Source: Teratosphaeria epicoccoides (taxonomy: Eukaryota; Ascomycota; Dothideomycetes; Mycosphaerellales; Teratosphaeriaceae). From it: 64,000 bases of DNA. The DNA lies in NCBI GenBank assembly GCA_021401465.1, contig JADDMT010000009.1, positions 124,001 through 188,000 on the forward strand. The letters are read 5' to 3'. Position 1 is the first letter of the stretch, and every line of letters begins with the position of its first letter. Positions 41,734 to 52,676 of this stretch are shown one piece after another. Under the pieces are notes generated by a model that had not been told where the DNA came from, searched no databases, and saw only the letters and a program-made list of their open reading frames with translations. Position numbers and translations under genes: made by a program.

Positions 41734-42762
41734 ATGGACCGGGTCACTCAAGAAAAGATAAAGCATTCGAGTGATCTGGATCTGGCCATCCTAGTGTCTT
41801 TGATCTCATCACAACATTGCATTGTGTCGACTGAGCGCTCAGCGACTTCAGAGTTGAGGGACGAGTTGCGACTGACCTGCAGCGAGAGGTTTCGCCTGCA
41901 GACAGCAGTGATCAATTGCTCGAAAGACACCACTGCTGATGAATTCAGCGAGGCACTTCTTGTCGATGTGCTTGACGAATTCAACGATGCGCCGGAGCGC
42001 CTCCAGTCACCACAGCACGGCGTTCATGTGGATTTCTCACCATTGCGGAACACTAGCTACGGCCGCCCGGATAGCATCGGCAACGAGCTCGATGAAAGGA
42101 AGATTGCAGATGTTGTAATCGCAACTCATCTGGATCTCGCGGATCCGAATGTTCAAGTGCAAGCTCTGGAGCTCCTACGCACGAGGCGCATCTTCACTCG
42201 GACATCTATGCATGTGGCGCCAAAAGATTTTCTGCTAGTCGTCGTTCTCTCCAGGCCTGGAGCTAGGTTGGGCCATCATCTCAATGATATGTTCGCCATG
42301 TCCCACGACCATGCGGAAGAAGACGGTCTACCACATTTGGAAGAAGGCACGATGGAGAAGTCGGTCATGCCGATGTTCTCGCCAGATGATATCAAGAGTC
42401 TGCGCGGTCTGGTCGACTCGGTCAAGCTGTCGGGCGAGGTGCGACAGTATCTGCACAACGTTGTAGTCTTCATGCGTATGAGCAGGTATGTCGAGGGCGG
42501 CGTTACTGCGGCTTCAACAAGACATCTCCGTGCTTTGGCAACAGCCCTTGCACCTCTCCATGGGATGGACTTTGTGACACCTTCACTTGTTGCACTCGGA
42601 GCCCGAAAGGTCTATCCTCATCGTTTGATCCTAGCGACAGCCGAGGCTGAAAAAAGCCTGCAGTGGGGAAGCGACCCGGACACTGTAAGGGAAATGCTGG
42701 AAGGTGAAACGGTCGACGATGTGATCGAAGACGTGCTCGGAAGCTTTGAAGCGCCATTATGA
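41734..42762 (+). CDS. Fungal Mg-chelatase-like protein lacking a Walker A motif
   Basis: One exon encodes 342 residues. The C-terminal two thirds match fungal proteins annotated as magnesium chelatase (ChlI/AAA lid-like): RTRRIFTRTSMHVAPKDFLL, then GARLGHHLNDMFAMSHDH, VVVFMRMSRYVEGGVTAAST, and LHGMDFVTPSLVALGARKVY with PHRLILAT. The N-terminal part lines up with an AAA core in size, but no GxxGxGK[ST] P-loop is present and the Walker B region is not clear, so ATPase activity is unlikely. Fungi make no chlorophyll, so the name reflects fold ancestry only. Function is unknown. The bestrophin-like gene lies 538 bp downstream on the same strand. Confidence 0.7.
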   Translation: MDRVTQEKIKHSSDLDLAILVSLISSQHCIVSTERSATSELRDELRLTCSERFRLQTAVINCSKDTTADEFSEALLVDVLDEFNDAPERLQSPQHGVHVDFSPLRNTSYGRPDSIGNELDERKIADVVIATHLDLADPNVQVQALELLRTRRIFTRTSMHVAPKDFLLVVVLSRPGARLGHHLNDMFAMSHDHAEEDGLPHLEEGTMEKSVMPMFSPDDIKSLRGLVDSVKLSGEVRQYLHNVVVFMRMSRYVEGGVTAASTRHLRALATALAPLHGMDFVTPSLVALGARKVYPHRLILATAEAEKSLQWGSDPDTVREMLEGETVDDVIEDVLGSFEAPL

Positions 42763-43300
42763 AACAGAGCAGACACTCAAAGAACGATTTGATGAGTGGC
42801 CGTCACGTGCCTTTGTTGATAGACGCCGGCGAATGCCGATGAGCTTGGATCCCGACAATGTACCCCGGATCTGCAACGTTTGGAACGCGCTTGGCCTTGG
42901 ACAACAACCTCTTGGCCGTTGAATTAGCAAGTCGATGCTTTTGCTTGCGAGCTGACGTTCGCTCATGCGATCGTGTGCATACAGGAGCAAGGAGCTGCAT
43001 GTACCATTCGCCACGGCACTTTCTCATCGCTGGCCTCGGTCTCCACCGTGGCCACTGTGAAACAGCTTTTGGCGGTGTGCAGGGTCATGCAATTGCACTC
43101 ATGCACCGTGATCCGGAGCTCATAAACTTGTCTGGACCGTACTGGACCTCTGAGCAGCAGCCCTGAGCCTTTCAACGACAACGCCCATCTCCTACGCCGC
43201 CGACGCTGGAAAGGCCGGTGCAACTTACGAAATCGGCGTCTTCGAAAGCAGATCTAACATATAAGCCTATCAACTTGGCCCGTTTTCAGAGCATGCAGCC
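42763..43300. other. Intergenic
   Basis: It holds the 3' flank of the chelatase-like gene and the promoter of the bestrophin-like gene. Nothing else is supported. Confidence 0.5.
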
Positions 43301-44407
43301 ATGAGCAACCGTGGCTATGGCACCAACGGCTGCCTGGGCCAACAAGAGGCAATGCAGCGCGAGCGGCACCACTTTCGCAACCCAACATTTCCGTCTTATC
43401 ACACTGCTCGGAAGAAGCCTCGACGCTGGCCTCTGGTCTTACGGGTGATCAAAGGCGCGATACACGTCGATGTAGCACTGCCAGTGATTTTGCATGCAGC
43501 CTTTGCGGCGATCGTGTGCTACCTGGACTTCCGCATAAAGGATCACCTCAGGATCTCCGGTAGTGTTATACCCAGCTTGTCCATCGTGGTGGGTCTGATG
43601 CTCGTCTTCCGCAACTCGACGAGCTACGACAGGTTCTGGCAAGGAAACGTGCATCTCACGAACATTGAGACCTGCATCCGGAACTTGACGAGATCCTTTT
43701 TGACCTGCTCGTACAACTCGAAGGGTGGGCCTCCGAATGAGGCAGAGAGGGCAGACACGGAGCGCATCATCCGGATACTACTGGCTCTGATATACGCAGC
43801 GAAGCATCATGTGCGCGCTGAGTGGTCTCAGACTTCGATCCCACTCCTCAGGCCACAAGCTGAAGTGGAGCGGCGTAGGCGGGAGAGCTGCTCGATGGCG
43901 AAGCCAGAGTACGGCGAGCTGCTGCCCATCGGCACGCAAGGACACGAGGAGCAGGGCCTCGGATTGCTGCTGCAGCTCAGCATCCAGGTCGAAGCATATA
44001 TCAAACGCGGTCACGACCGAGGCTGGTTCCACGCTCCTCAAGCCAGTCAATTGACCGTCCAGCTCAACACTCTCGTTTCATCATACGGCAGTATGGAGAC
44101 GATTCACCTCACACCATTGCCTGTAGCTTATCTGATCCACATGAGACAGGTGCTGGCTTTCTTTGGGATCGTCATTCCATTCGCGTGGGTGGCGGAGATG
44201 GGTTGGTGGACCGTGGGGTTGACTGCTTTTATCATGTTTACTTTGTATGGCATCGAGGCTATTGGAGCACAGCTGGAGGATCCGTTTGGGTATGACAGGA
44301 ATGATATCAAGGTTGATGCTATTGTGGAGGACTTGAGGGTGGAGATGACGGTGATGCTGGAGGAGTGGAGAAGAGGGAATGGAATCTTTGCGAGTCCGCT
44401 GGCATAG
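43301..44407 (+). CDS. Bestrophin-like anion channel (UPF0187/RFP-TM family)
   Basis: The single exon encodes 368 residues. After a polar N terminus come KGAIHVDVALPVILHAAFAA and a hydrophobic helix, then GSVIPSLSIVVGLMLVFRNS and TSYDRFWQGNVHLTNIETCI, the hallmark of the family. Two further membrane helices follow (AYLIHMRQVLAFFGIVIPFA, WWTVGLTAFIMFTLYGIEAI), and the end reads LEDPFGYDRNDIKVDAIVED, also diagnostic. Bestrophin homologues conduct anions; fungal members are mostly uncharacterised and sit in plasma or organelle membranes. No intron is needed. Confidence 0.9.
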   Translation: MSNRGYGTNGCLGQQEAMQRERHHFRNPTFPSYHTARKKPRRWPLVLRVIKGAIHVDVALPVILHAAFAAIVCYLDFRIKDHLRISGSVIPSLSIVVGLMLVFRNSTSYDRFWQGNVHLTNIETCIRNLTRSFLTCSYNSKGGPPNEAERADTERIIRILLALIYAAKHHVRAEWSQTSIPLLRPQAEVERRRRESCSMAKPEYGELLPIGTQGHEEQGLGLLLQLSIQVEAYIKRGHDRGWFHAPQASQLTVQLNTLVSSYGSMETIHLTPLPVAYLIHMRQVLAFFGIVIPFAWVAEMGWWTVGLTAFIMFTLYGIEAIGAQLEDPFGYDRNDIKVDAIVEDLRVEMTVMLEEWRRGNGIFASPLA

Positions 44408-44780
44408 AGTTGCAGAGGAGTCGGCTTACTAAAGAAAATGATCTATCTCGTTTGGAATGGACCGTACTCTGTACTCCTTGCCCCATGCCTCCCCCAGACT
44501 TCGGACGTGGTGAGCGTTGCTCCTCCATCTTGTCCCCCATTCTACCTCGCCACGGCGCCTCGAGACTACATGCGCATCTCATGATCCTGTGGTGACCATT
44601 GCCTGCATGTCTTGAGAGCGTACAGTTCGCAGCGTGTTCAGGTAGGTCCACACCACACAGAGAGTCCCCACCTTTTCACATGCTCAAACTTTTGGTCCCT
44701 ACCAACTTTGAAGACTTCTCGAATACCCCCCTCCCCCAGAGCGGAGCGGATCTGGGCAACAAAGTCACGGGATAGAGGCA
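44408..44780. other. Intergenic
   Basis: It holds the promoter region of the helicase gene. I see no other feature. Confidence 0.5.
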
Positions 44781-47700
44781 ATGATCATGGTCAACAAACC
44801 GCATGCACCCAGACAAGGCAACAACAAGAAGAAGCAGGGAACTGCTGCTGCTACTGCGAATGGCGAAGACACATCTTGGATCGTCTTTGGGGAGGATACA
44901 CCCGGCAAGAAGGGCAAGCCGCCACAGCAGGATGCGTCCGCTACAGCATCTGGCAGCAAGAGCAAGACTGCGCCGGCAAATGGACAGTCAGCGCCGGCAG
45001 AAAGCGAGAAGAAGCCGGACACCAGGACTTTGATCGCAGGCGCATCGTGGACTGGCAAGCTGCCCATGACGCTCTTCAACGAGCACTGTCAGAAGCAGAA
45101 ATGGGAGAGGTGCGAGTATACGACGCACCGGAGGCCAGCTGGCTTCACTGGAGCAGTTATCATCAGGCAAAAGAACCCAAAGACTGGCGAGGTCTCGACT
45201 CTTCCACCTGTCATGCCGCCTCAGGGCTACTATGACAGTGGGAAGGGCGTACAGGAGAGTGCCGTGGAAGCGAGACACTTTGCGGCAGCGTATGCGCTAT
45301 TCAGGGTGGGCAATATGAAGAACCTAAGCATGGCTTTGCCGCCACAGTATCGAGACTTGTGGAAAGGTGATTTTCAGGATCTGAAGAGGGAGGCTGTGGA
45401 GCAAGGACAGGCTCATCTGTACGAAGCAGATCCGTTTGTGGCAGCGAAACATCGGGAGGAAGACAAGGCTAAGAAAGAGAAGGAGCGAATAGAGAGAACG
45501 AAGAAGCGCGAGGAGGATCAGAAGCAGAAGACTGTGGTTACGCTGGATGGCTCGACGCAGAGATTAGACAAGCCGTGGCAAAAGGCGCCCAAAGTCGAGA
45601 TGGGTGTCAAGACGAGGCGAGAGGTTGAGAGCCTGGTAAGGAGGGAGGGGGAGTGGAATCCGAATGACATCCGGATCGGCGAGAAGGAGAAGCAAGCGAT
45701 TGTGGCCAAGCTATCGAGCTATGGCTTTCGACCTAGTCACGTTGAGGAGGCAGCGGAGATCTGCAAGGATGAAGAGGAATGCATCGAATTCTTGTTGATC
45801 CACCTACCGGAAGACGATGTACCATCGTGGGCATTGCCCGAGAACTACTTGGCTGGCGTGGCATTGGCTGCCAGTGACCTGCAACGTGAAGGCAAGATCA
45901 ACAGACTGGCTGCGACTGGCTACTCGAAAGATCTGTGTTCGGATGTGCTGGATGCTTGTGCTGGCGATGAGGCAAAGGCCGCTTTTGCTTTACAGAGAAG
46001 GCTTATTGGTGACGAGGGGTCGGATCTAGAGCACTCTGGCGCCAGTGAGGTCTGGGAAGAGGAGCAGGCTACGCTGGAAGCCATCTATGAGGAGCGCTAT
46101 GGTAGTAGCAATGGGGTGTGCTCGATACGGCTGGAGCTAAAGACACCTGCAAAGGAGGCGATTACATTACGGGCGCGGCCAGCGCCGTCATACCCCGCCG
46201 CGCTGCCTGCCATCGGTATCGAGGCAAATCTGCCAGCCTACATCAAGCTTAGTATTCTGCGGCAATGCTTGCTACAGGCGAAGGAGTATCTCGTCGGGGA
46301 GATGATGCTCTTCAACCTGCTCGACTGGCTCGAACAGAGGATACCCGCCATCATTGAAAGGCCGGATAAGCTCAGGGATCTTGCTGGAGCTACCTCAACA
46401 GCAGATATCAAGGCCGTGCCTGAGCCAGCTGCGAAACGACTGAAGCAACGACGGCATCCGAGTGCCATTTCATGGACACCTAATACACCAGCAAGTGCGC
46501 GCATCAAGTCGAGTTGGGAAGCTAAGCAAGGTACACCGGAACAGCGACACATGATGGAAGCACGCCAGAAACTGCCAGCCTGGCAGCTGCGAGTCTCGAT
46601 CGTCGCCTCGGTGATGGCGAATCAGGTGACGATCATCTCTGGTGAGACAGGTTCTGGCAAGTCAACGCAGAGCGTACAATTCGTTCTTGACGACCTGATC
46701 AAGCAAGGCTTGGGGGAGCAAGCGAACATCATCTGTACGCAGCCGCGACGTATCTCGGCCCTGGGCCTGGCAGACCGCGTTGCGGATGAGCGTTGCGCGA
46801 GAGTCGGCGACGAGGTTGGATACACTATCCGTGGCGAGTCGAAGGCCAAAGTGGGCGTGACGAAGATCACGTTTGTCACGACTGGTGTTCTGCTGAGACG
46901 TCTGCAGACCTCTGGTGGCAGCACTGAAGATGTCATCAAGAGCTTGGCGGATGTGAGCCATGTGGTTATCGATGAGGTGCATGAGCGGAGTCTGGATACT
47001 GACGTCTTGCTTGTACTGCTGAGAGATGTGTTGAAGAGACGGAGAGATCTGAAATTGATCCTCATGAGTGCTACGCTTGATGCTGCCCTGTTTGAGGGAT
47101 ACTTCAATGGCGTGTCGAGCGTGGGCAAGGTGGAGATTGCTGGGCGGACGTATCCTGTGCAGGACGTCTACATGGATGAGATTACCAGAGTGATTGGCTA
47201 TGGCAATCTTGATGAAGAGGGAGAGTCGGAAATGGACGAAGACGTCGTTGGCGATTTCAGCGTTGCTGGTGGGCGAAGACTAAAGCCCCAATTCCGACCG
47301 AGAAAGCCTCCTGCAGCTGCTGGTCATGACGGGCATTTTATCGACTACGACCTCATTGCGCAGACGGTCCGGCATATTGATCGTGAGCTGGGCGATACTG
47401 AAGGCGGAATACTCGTCTTCTTACCTGGCACCATGGAGATCGAGCGTACCTTGCGAGCCGTACAGAGCATATCAAATGTGCACGCTCTACCTCTTCATGC
47501 AGGCTTGCAGAGTTCAGAGCAAAAGCGGGTCTTCGCCAGACCGCCCAGGGGCATGCGAAAAGTAGTAGCCGCGACCAATGTAGCCGAGACGTCGATCACC
47601 ATCGAGGACGTCGTCGCAGTCATCGATACCGGTCGTGTCAAGGAGACGAGCTTCGACCCAGCGAACAACATGGTGCGGCTGATGGAGCGGTGGGCTTCAA

Positions 47701-48938
47701 AGGCAGCTTGCAAGCAAAGACGTGGTCGAGCTGGACGTGTCAGAGCGGGCAACTGCTACAAGCTGTACACGCAGAAGCAGGAAGAGAAGATGGCAGACAG
47801 GCCTGAGCCAGAGATCCGACGAGTGCCACTTGAGCAGCTCTGTCTCTCTGTCAAGGCCATGGGTGTGCAGGACGTGCCTGCATTTCTCGCTTCTGCGTTG
47901 ACGCCGCCGGAGAGCCTATCGGTATCTGGTGCACTTACGCTTTTGGCAAGGATCGGTGCACTGGACAAGAATGAGCTGACTGCGCTTGGTCGGCATATGA
48001 GTATGATACCTGCAGATCTGCGATGCAGTAAGCTGATGGTGTATGGAGCCGCGTTTGGTTGCCTAGATGCGTGCTTGACGATCGCGGCGACTCTGACTGT
48101 GAAGAGCCCATTCATCAGCCCTCAAGCAAAGCGCGAAGAAGCAAAGGCAGCAAAAGCTGCTTTTGGCCGTGGCAATGGCGATCTCCTATGTGACCTCCGT
48201 GCATTCGAAGAGTGGTCTCGTCATCGCGCCAAGGGCGAGCCCACCAGCAACCTCCGCAGATGGTGCGACGAGAACTTCCTCACCCACCAAACCCTTCTCG
48301 ACATCTCCACCGCTCGAACCCAGTACATCTCCTCTCTCCAAGAAATCGGCTTCCTCCATCCCGGCCACGCCAGCACCGCCGTCACTGAATCCCTAAACCG
48401 CCACAACTCCAGCGACGCCCTGCTCCGCGCCCTCATCGCCGGATCGTTCCAGCCTCAACTCGCTGAGATCAGGTTTCCTGAGAAGAAATACTTCGCCTCC
48501 GCCACCGGCACCGTGGCTCAGGACCCGGAAGCGCACACAATCAAGTACTTCGACGAGTCCAACGGCCGCGTCCTCGTGCACCCGGGCTCTGTCCTCTTCG
48601 ACGCACAGTCCTTTCCCGGGAACGCCGTGTTCATGTCGTACTTCAGCAAGATGGCGACGAGTAAGGTCTTTGTCAGGGAATTGACGCCGTTTAATGTTTA
48701 CAGTGCGTTGATGTTTGCGGGAAAAATTGAGGTGGATCCGCGGGGCAGGGGGTTGGTGGTGGATGGGTGGGTAAGGTTGAGGGGGTGGGCGAGGATTGGG
48801 GTTTTGGTTAGTAGATTGAGGGGTGCCTTAGACGGGTTGCTGGCAAGGAAGGTGGAGGACCCAGGGTTGGAGGTTGAGCGGGAGGCGGTTGTGGGGGTTG
48901 TGAGGAGGTTGGTGGAGTTTGATGGGTTGGATAGGTGA
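44781..48938 (+). CDS. DEAH-box RNA helicase of the DHX57/YLR419W type with RWD domain
   Basis: A single exon encodes 1385 residues. A low-complexity N terminus is followed by a double-stranded-RNA-binding-like region, a charged coiled coil (KEKERIERTKKREEDQKQKT), a UBA-like part, and an RWD domain at about 430-530 (WEEEQATLEAIYEERYG). The helicase core has Walker A GETGSGKST near 620, TQPRRISALGLADRV, DEVHERSLDTD near 731, SATLD, and the motif VI region KQRRGRAGRVRAGNCYKLYT near 980. HA2 and OB-fold domains complete the C terminus. This order defines the DHX57 / S. pombe Ucp12 group, whose cytoplasmic roles in translation or RNA quality control are only partly known. A second Met two codons on (44787) is an equal start candidate. 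Confidence 0.92.
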   Translation: MIMVNKPHAPRQGNNKKKQGTAAATANGEDTSWIVFGEDTPGKKGKPPQQDASATASGSKSKTAPANGQSAPAESEKKPDTRTLIAGASWTGKLPMTLFNEHCQKQKWERCEYTTHRRPAGFTGAVIIRQKNPKTGEVSTLPPVMPPQGYYDSGKGVQESAVEARHFAAAYALFRVGNMKNLSMALPPQYRDLWKGDFQDLKREAVEQGQAHLYEADPFVAAKHREEDKAKKEKERIERTKKREEDQKQKTVVTLDGSTQRLDKPWQKAPKVEMGVKTRREVESLVRREGEWNPNDIRIGEKEKQAIVAKLSSYGFRPSHVEEAAEICKDEEECIEFLLIHLPEDDVPSWALPENYLAGVALAASDLQREGKINRLAATGYSKDLCSDVLDACAGDEAKAAFALQRRLIGDEGSDLEHSGASEVWEEEQATLEAIYEERYGSSNGVCSIRLELKTPAKEAITLRARPAPSYPAALPAIGIEANLPAYIKLSILRQCLLQAKEYLVGEMMLFNLLDWLEQRIPAIIERPDKLRDLAGATSTADIKAVPEPAAKRLKQRRHPSAISWTPNTPASARIKSSWEAKQGTPEQRHMMEARQKLPAWQLRVSIVASVMANQVTIISGETGSGKSTQSVQFVLDDLIKQGLGEQANIICTQPRRISALGLADRVADERCARVGDEVGYTIRGESKAKVGVTKITFVTTGVLLRRLQTSGGSTEDVIKSLADVSHVVIDEVHERSLDTDVLLVLLRDVLKRRRDLKLILMSATLDAALFEGYFNGVSSVGKVEIAGRTYPVQDVYMDEITRVIGYGNLDEEGESEMDEDVVGDFSVAGGRRLKPQFRPRKPPAAAGHDGHFIDYDLIAQTVRHIDRELGDTEGGILVFLPGTMEIERTLRAVQSISNVHALPLHAGLQSSEQKRVFARPPRGMRKVVAATNVAETSITIEDVVAVIDTGRVKETSFDPANNMVRLMERWASKAACKQRRGRAGRVRAGNCYKLYTQKQEEKMADRPEPEIRRVPLEQLCLSVKAMGVQDVPAFLASALTPPESLSVSGALTLLARIGALDKNELTALGRHMSMIPADLRCSKLMVYGAAFGCLDACLTIAATLTVKSPFISPQAKREEAKAAKAAFGRGNGDLLCDLRAFEEWSRHRAKGEPTSNLRRWCDENFLTHQTLLDISTARTQYISSLQEIGFLHPGHASTAVTESLNRHNSSDALLRALIAGSFQPQLAEIRFPEKKYFASATGTVAQDPEAHTIKYFDESNGRVLVHPGSVLFDAQSFPGNAVFMSYFSKMATSKVFVRELTPFNVYSALMFAGKIEVDPRGRGLVVDGWVRLRGWARIGVLVSRLRGALDGLLARKVEDPGLEVEREAVVGVVRRLVEFDGLDR

Positions 48939-49371
48939 GGGGAAAGGTTGGGGTCGAATAGGGTGTGGCAGGAGATGATGGCATGTCGAGGACTTCCGAG
49001 CACGCGGCGAAATGGGTTGACTGACGCTTGCAGCTCATAGGGCCTTGATCATCGAGGCTCTGAGAATGTTAAGGTAGCTAATCATGGGCTCTTGGCCTCA
49101 TAGACGCTGACCCAGCCACGTCCCAGCCAGACCGGGGCGCCTACATTTCAGGCTTCCAAGCTCGTAAGTGAGCCGCTGGATGTGATCGCCAATGTGAAGA
49201 CGAGTGACTGACGAGCGTGCCGAGCTAGGACAAAGGGTTCATGGTGGGGTCCTCGCATTGCTCGCATTGGTGCGTTCCTTGGTCTAAGCTAAGCTGCGAA
49301 CACATAAGTTCTTGGGCGCTCACTGCAAAAACACCACTACGACAAGTCTCCTCGGTTGCGAAAGTGCAATC
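48939..49371. other. Intergenic
   Basis: The 3' flank of the helicase gene and the promoter of the epoxide hydrolase. No further gene is seen. Confidence 0.5.
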
Positions 49372-50645
49372 ATGGCAGGCTACGACCAAATCCCCAGTGG
49401 CGCTGCGATCCAGCCGAAGCCCTTCAAGGTCCACGTCGAAGATGCCAAGCTCAAGCAGATGATCGATTTGCTCAAGCTCTCCCCGATAGGTCCGGCGACG
49501 TACGCCAACACGTCGAAGACACAGCCAGCAAATGGCATGTCCCCACCCGAGAGGAGCTCTGGTGTTCGCAGAGACTGGCTGGCCGACGCCAAAGATCACT
49601 GGCTCAACTCGTTCGACTGGCGTAAGCACGAAGATCGCATCAACAGCTTCCCGCAATTCACGGCCACGGTGAAGGATGACGACGGCAACGAGGTCACGAT
49701 ACATTTCATGGCCCTGTTCTCCGAGAAGCCGGACGCCGTGCCCATCGCCTTCTACCACGGCTGGCCTGGGTCGTTTCTGGAGTTCACCAAAATCTTTCAG
49801 CTGCTCAAAGACCGCTATCCTCCCACAGACCTGCCATACCACGTCGTTGCCCCGAGCCTACCCAATTACGCCTTCAGCGGCGGTCCTCCGATCGAGACGG
49901 AACTCGAGACTTCGGATGCCGCGGCTTTGCTGCACCAATTGATGCTTGGGCTCGGCTTCGGCCCTGGCTACCTCTCACAAGGTGGCGACATCGGCAGCGT
50001 CGTCGCCTCCTTCCAGGGCGCAAAGTACGACGAGTGCAAGTCCGTCCATGTCAACATGTGTTCCGTGAACAGAGAAATCTCCGACACGTACACGGAAAGG
50101 GACGCCGTCGAGCAGAAAGCCGCTGAACGCGGGCAAGCGTTCCACAAACTTGGCATGGCCTACGCTCTTGAGCACGGCTCGCGACCAGCCACGATTGGGC
50201 TCGTCTTGTCCACGTCCCCGTTGGCACTGCTCGCTTGGATCGGTGAGAAGTTCCTCGAGTGGACGGACGAGGACCCGCCGCTTGAGGAGATTCTGGAGAG
50301 CGTGAGTTTGTACTGGTTAACGGATACGTTTCCACGATGCATCTATCCGTATCGGAGTCTCCTCCACGGTAGTGGTGAGAGGCCGAAGGTGGAGAAGCCG
50401 AGTGGGTATTCGTTTTTCCCGAAGGAGCTGGTGCCTACGACGAGGCAGCAGGCGGCGGCGCAGATGAACTTGGTCTTCTTCAAGCAGCATAGTGCCGGTG
50501 GCCATTTTGCGGTGAATCTGCCTGACGGTTCTGTGTTTGTGGACGCATTCGCTGACCGCATGTGCAGGCAATGGAGAGGCCGAGGGAACTCCTCGAGGAT
50601 GTGGAGGAGTGGGTTCAGGTGGTGTGGAAGGCATCGAAGCTGTGA
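49372..50645 (+). CDS. Epoxide hydrolase, microsomal (EHN) type
   Basis: Exon 1 (49372..50511) and exon 2 (50568..50645) join across a 56-nt intron (CGCTGAC branch, GTGCAG acceptor) to give 405 residues. Splicing restores the expected end GGHFAAMERPRELLEDVEEW; the unspliced frame is unrelated there. The N-terminal EHN domain (FKVHVEDAKLKQMIDLLKLS) precedes the alpha/beta-hydrolase core with the oxyanion motif HGWPG at 129-133, nucleophile Asp206 in SQGGDIGS, and catalytic His378 in GGHFA. Such enzymes open epoxides to diols in detoxification or secondary metabolism. No biosynthetic genes flank it. There is no signal peptide, so it is probably cytosolic or ER-associated. Confidence 0.9.
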
Positions 50646-51647
50646 GAATCAACACATGGAGGCTGCTTTGTGCTGGCACGCACAAGGCATCATCGGGCCG
50701 AGGCGTGACTGATCATCGAAGGTAAGAGAGCGCGAAGCTAGGTGTCGTTCCTGCCTGTCCGGTAGACACATGCGCAAGTCGCGTCAACGCAATAGCATCG
50801 ACGCATATGCCTACAACCCCAAACACCAATTTCCACGGCCTCCTGTGCTAGGTCCTTCCTGCCCCTCTGCCCCGTCCGCAAGCAGAAGGCCCCCAAGGCA
50901 GGCAAGATGTCCACAGACCTCGACCCCCTGCAAGGAACTACAAGGAACCTCTTCATACCTTGCACCACGCCTCAAGCGACACTTTCCCTCGTGGCTACAT
51001 CCGGGGAGCTGCCAATCGTGCCTCAATCGTTCCGGATGCCGAAGCCCCCAACGAGTCAGGTTTGCTCGAATCCCACGCAGGCTGCCTGACTGACACGTCC
51101 GCTCCCCGCCCCCCGAGCAGTATTTCATCAGCGCTGGGTTCTGCTGTGAGCGAAACTTTCTGACGGGCGACTTTTGTCCAACCGAGAAGCACGAGTCTTG
51201 ACAAACGTGGCCGATACTCATACCTACTTCGATGGACTTATGCGGTTGACGCTGTATGATGGTGGTCGTTGACATGTCAATCTGTCAGCAACAATATGGG
51301 TTGACTGGAACATCAGCACGCTTGTTTGGCTCGTGAAAGTCCTGTTGATGGCCTCCGGTCAAACGTGTGACAGCCGTCAGCTTGCTGATTCTCGTTGACT
51401 CCTGTAATGTTGTTGATGTCTGTGATTTTGATGATTTCTGTGATCTCGTTGATTCACGTCACGCCTCACTCGCGACGCCCATCGGTCAACCAATGCAAAC
51501 AGATAAGATCAGGTCGGCAGTCTGTTTGACTGTTGACGGAGCCGATGAGTGTTGATCTTCTCAGTCAAAATGACAGACATGACAAAAGAGCATACTTCTT
51601 CTAAGACTCAAATCAAATCAAGCCCAACAAAACAGCAAAAGTCATCA
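50646..51647. other. Intergenic with an imperfect GTTGAT-type repeat
   Basis: No gene is supported. Small frames at 50811..51275 (minus) and 50907..51089 (plus) lack motifs. At about 51384-51455 the plus strand repeats GTTGA/TGTGATTTTGATGATTTC-like units imperfectly. The 3' flank of the AIG2-like gene begins at 51647. Confidence 0.45.
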
Positions 51648-52676
51648 TCACCAACCCCCCCAGCCCTTACAACGTTCGTAACCGAGATCCCCGGACCGCC
51701 CATCCACCACCCCCCTACCCTCAGCATTCCCATCCTCGGTGTATGGTTCGAACACGTCAACCTCGTAGTCGTCCCATTCATCAGGTTTTCGAATGTCCAG
51801 CGGCAGGCTCGGAGTCAGATCGCCAGCCAGATACCGTTCCAGAGTCCACCTCGTCGCTGGCACCCCAGGGCCCGCGTCCAACAGCCTGCGGCCGGTTGAT
51901 AACCACACTCTAGCCATGACAGTGCGTCGCCTCAGCTTCCAGCGTTGCCCGGGAAACAGGCGCTCCTCGAAAGGAGCCACAGGCACGAGGACATCGATGT
52001 GGATCGGTCGCCTTTCTGGCCGCGCGCCTTGCTTCTCGTAGTGGTCACGGATCGCCCTGCGGCCGTTTCGACCTTCGCCGAAGAGCAGCATGCCTTGGAC
52101 GCAGTCATTCGGGCTCGACGACGGATGGATGCATGGTTGGCGCGATCCCGGATCCACGTGTGGAAAATAGCCTGGCAGCAAGGCCGGCGTCATGCGCTCG
52201 ATGAGTCGTTCGGAGAGCTACGCTCGCAGTCAGCTTCGCGGTCTCAAGCTCGCGTGGTCGCGCCATCATACGTCTCCGGTGGTGTTCGCGAGTGACCCTG
52301 GCTGCATCAGAATATCGTGGATGAAGACGGGCTTGAAGGGTGCTGTGTCCCAGCAGCCGTGTGGCCGGATGTCGCCGTGTCTGATGCGGTTCTTGAGAGC
52401 TCGTTGGTAGGCCTGTGTGCATACGCCGTTGCTGAAGAAAGGTATCTGTACAGGGAGGATGGCATGGTCGTCTTGGCCGTCTTCGGCTGCCAGTCTGAGT
52501 GCATGTCCAGTAAAGATGGGGACATCCGGTCTTGGGGATTTCGCCTTGATGTCCGCGGCATCGTCGTTCCCGTACGGCACCTCGCACTCGCGCTCATCTA
52601 GCTCAGTCGACTTCGCTAGGATTGATATTTGTGAGCAATCACTGGAGACTTCCTCATCGAGCTGCGCCTGGTGCAT
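51648..52676 (-). CDS. Probable AIG2-like / gamma-glutamylcyclotransferase-fold protein
   Basis: Exon 1 (52272..52676) and exon 2 (51648..52217) join across a 54-nt intron (GTATGA donor, AGCTGAC branch, GCGTAG acceptor) with phase 0, giving 324 residues. The junction reads LMQPGSLANTTGD/LSERLIERMTPALLPGYFP. VFIHDILMQPGSL resembles the F-x-Y-G-T-L-M-x-P start of the AIG2/GGCT fold, and DCVQGMLLFGEG and VPVAPFEERLFPGQRW fit its later strands. A long N-terminal part (PIFTGHALRLAAEDGQDDHA) precedes it. The start at 52676 is the last plausible Met before conserved-looking sequence; the frame is open further upstream and a small 5' exon ending near 52700 is possible. The enzymatic activity is not established. 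Confidence 0.55.
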
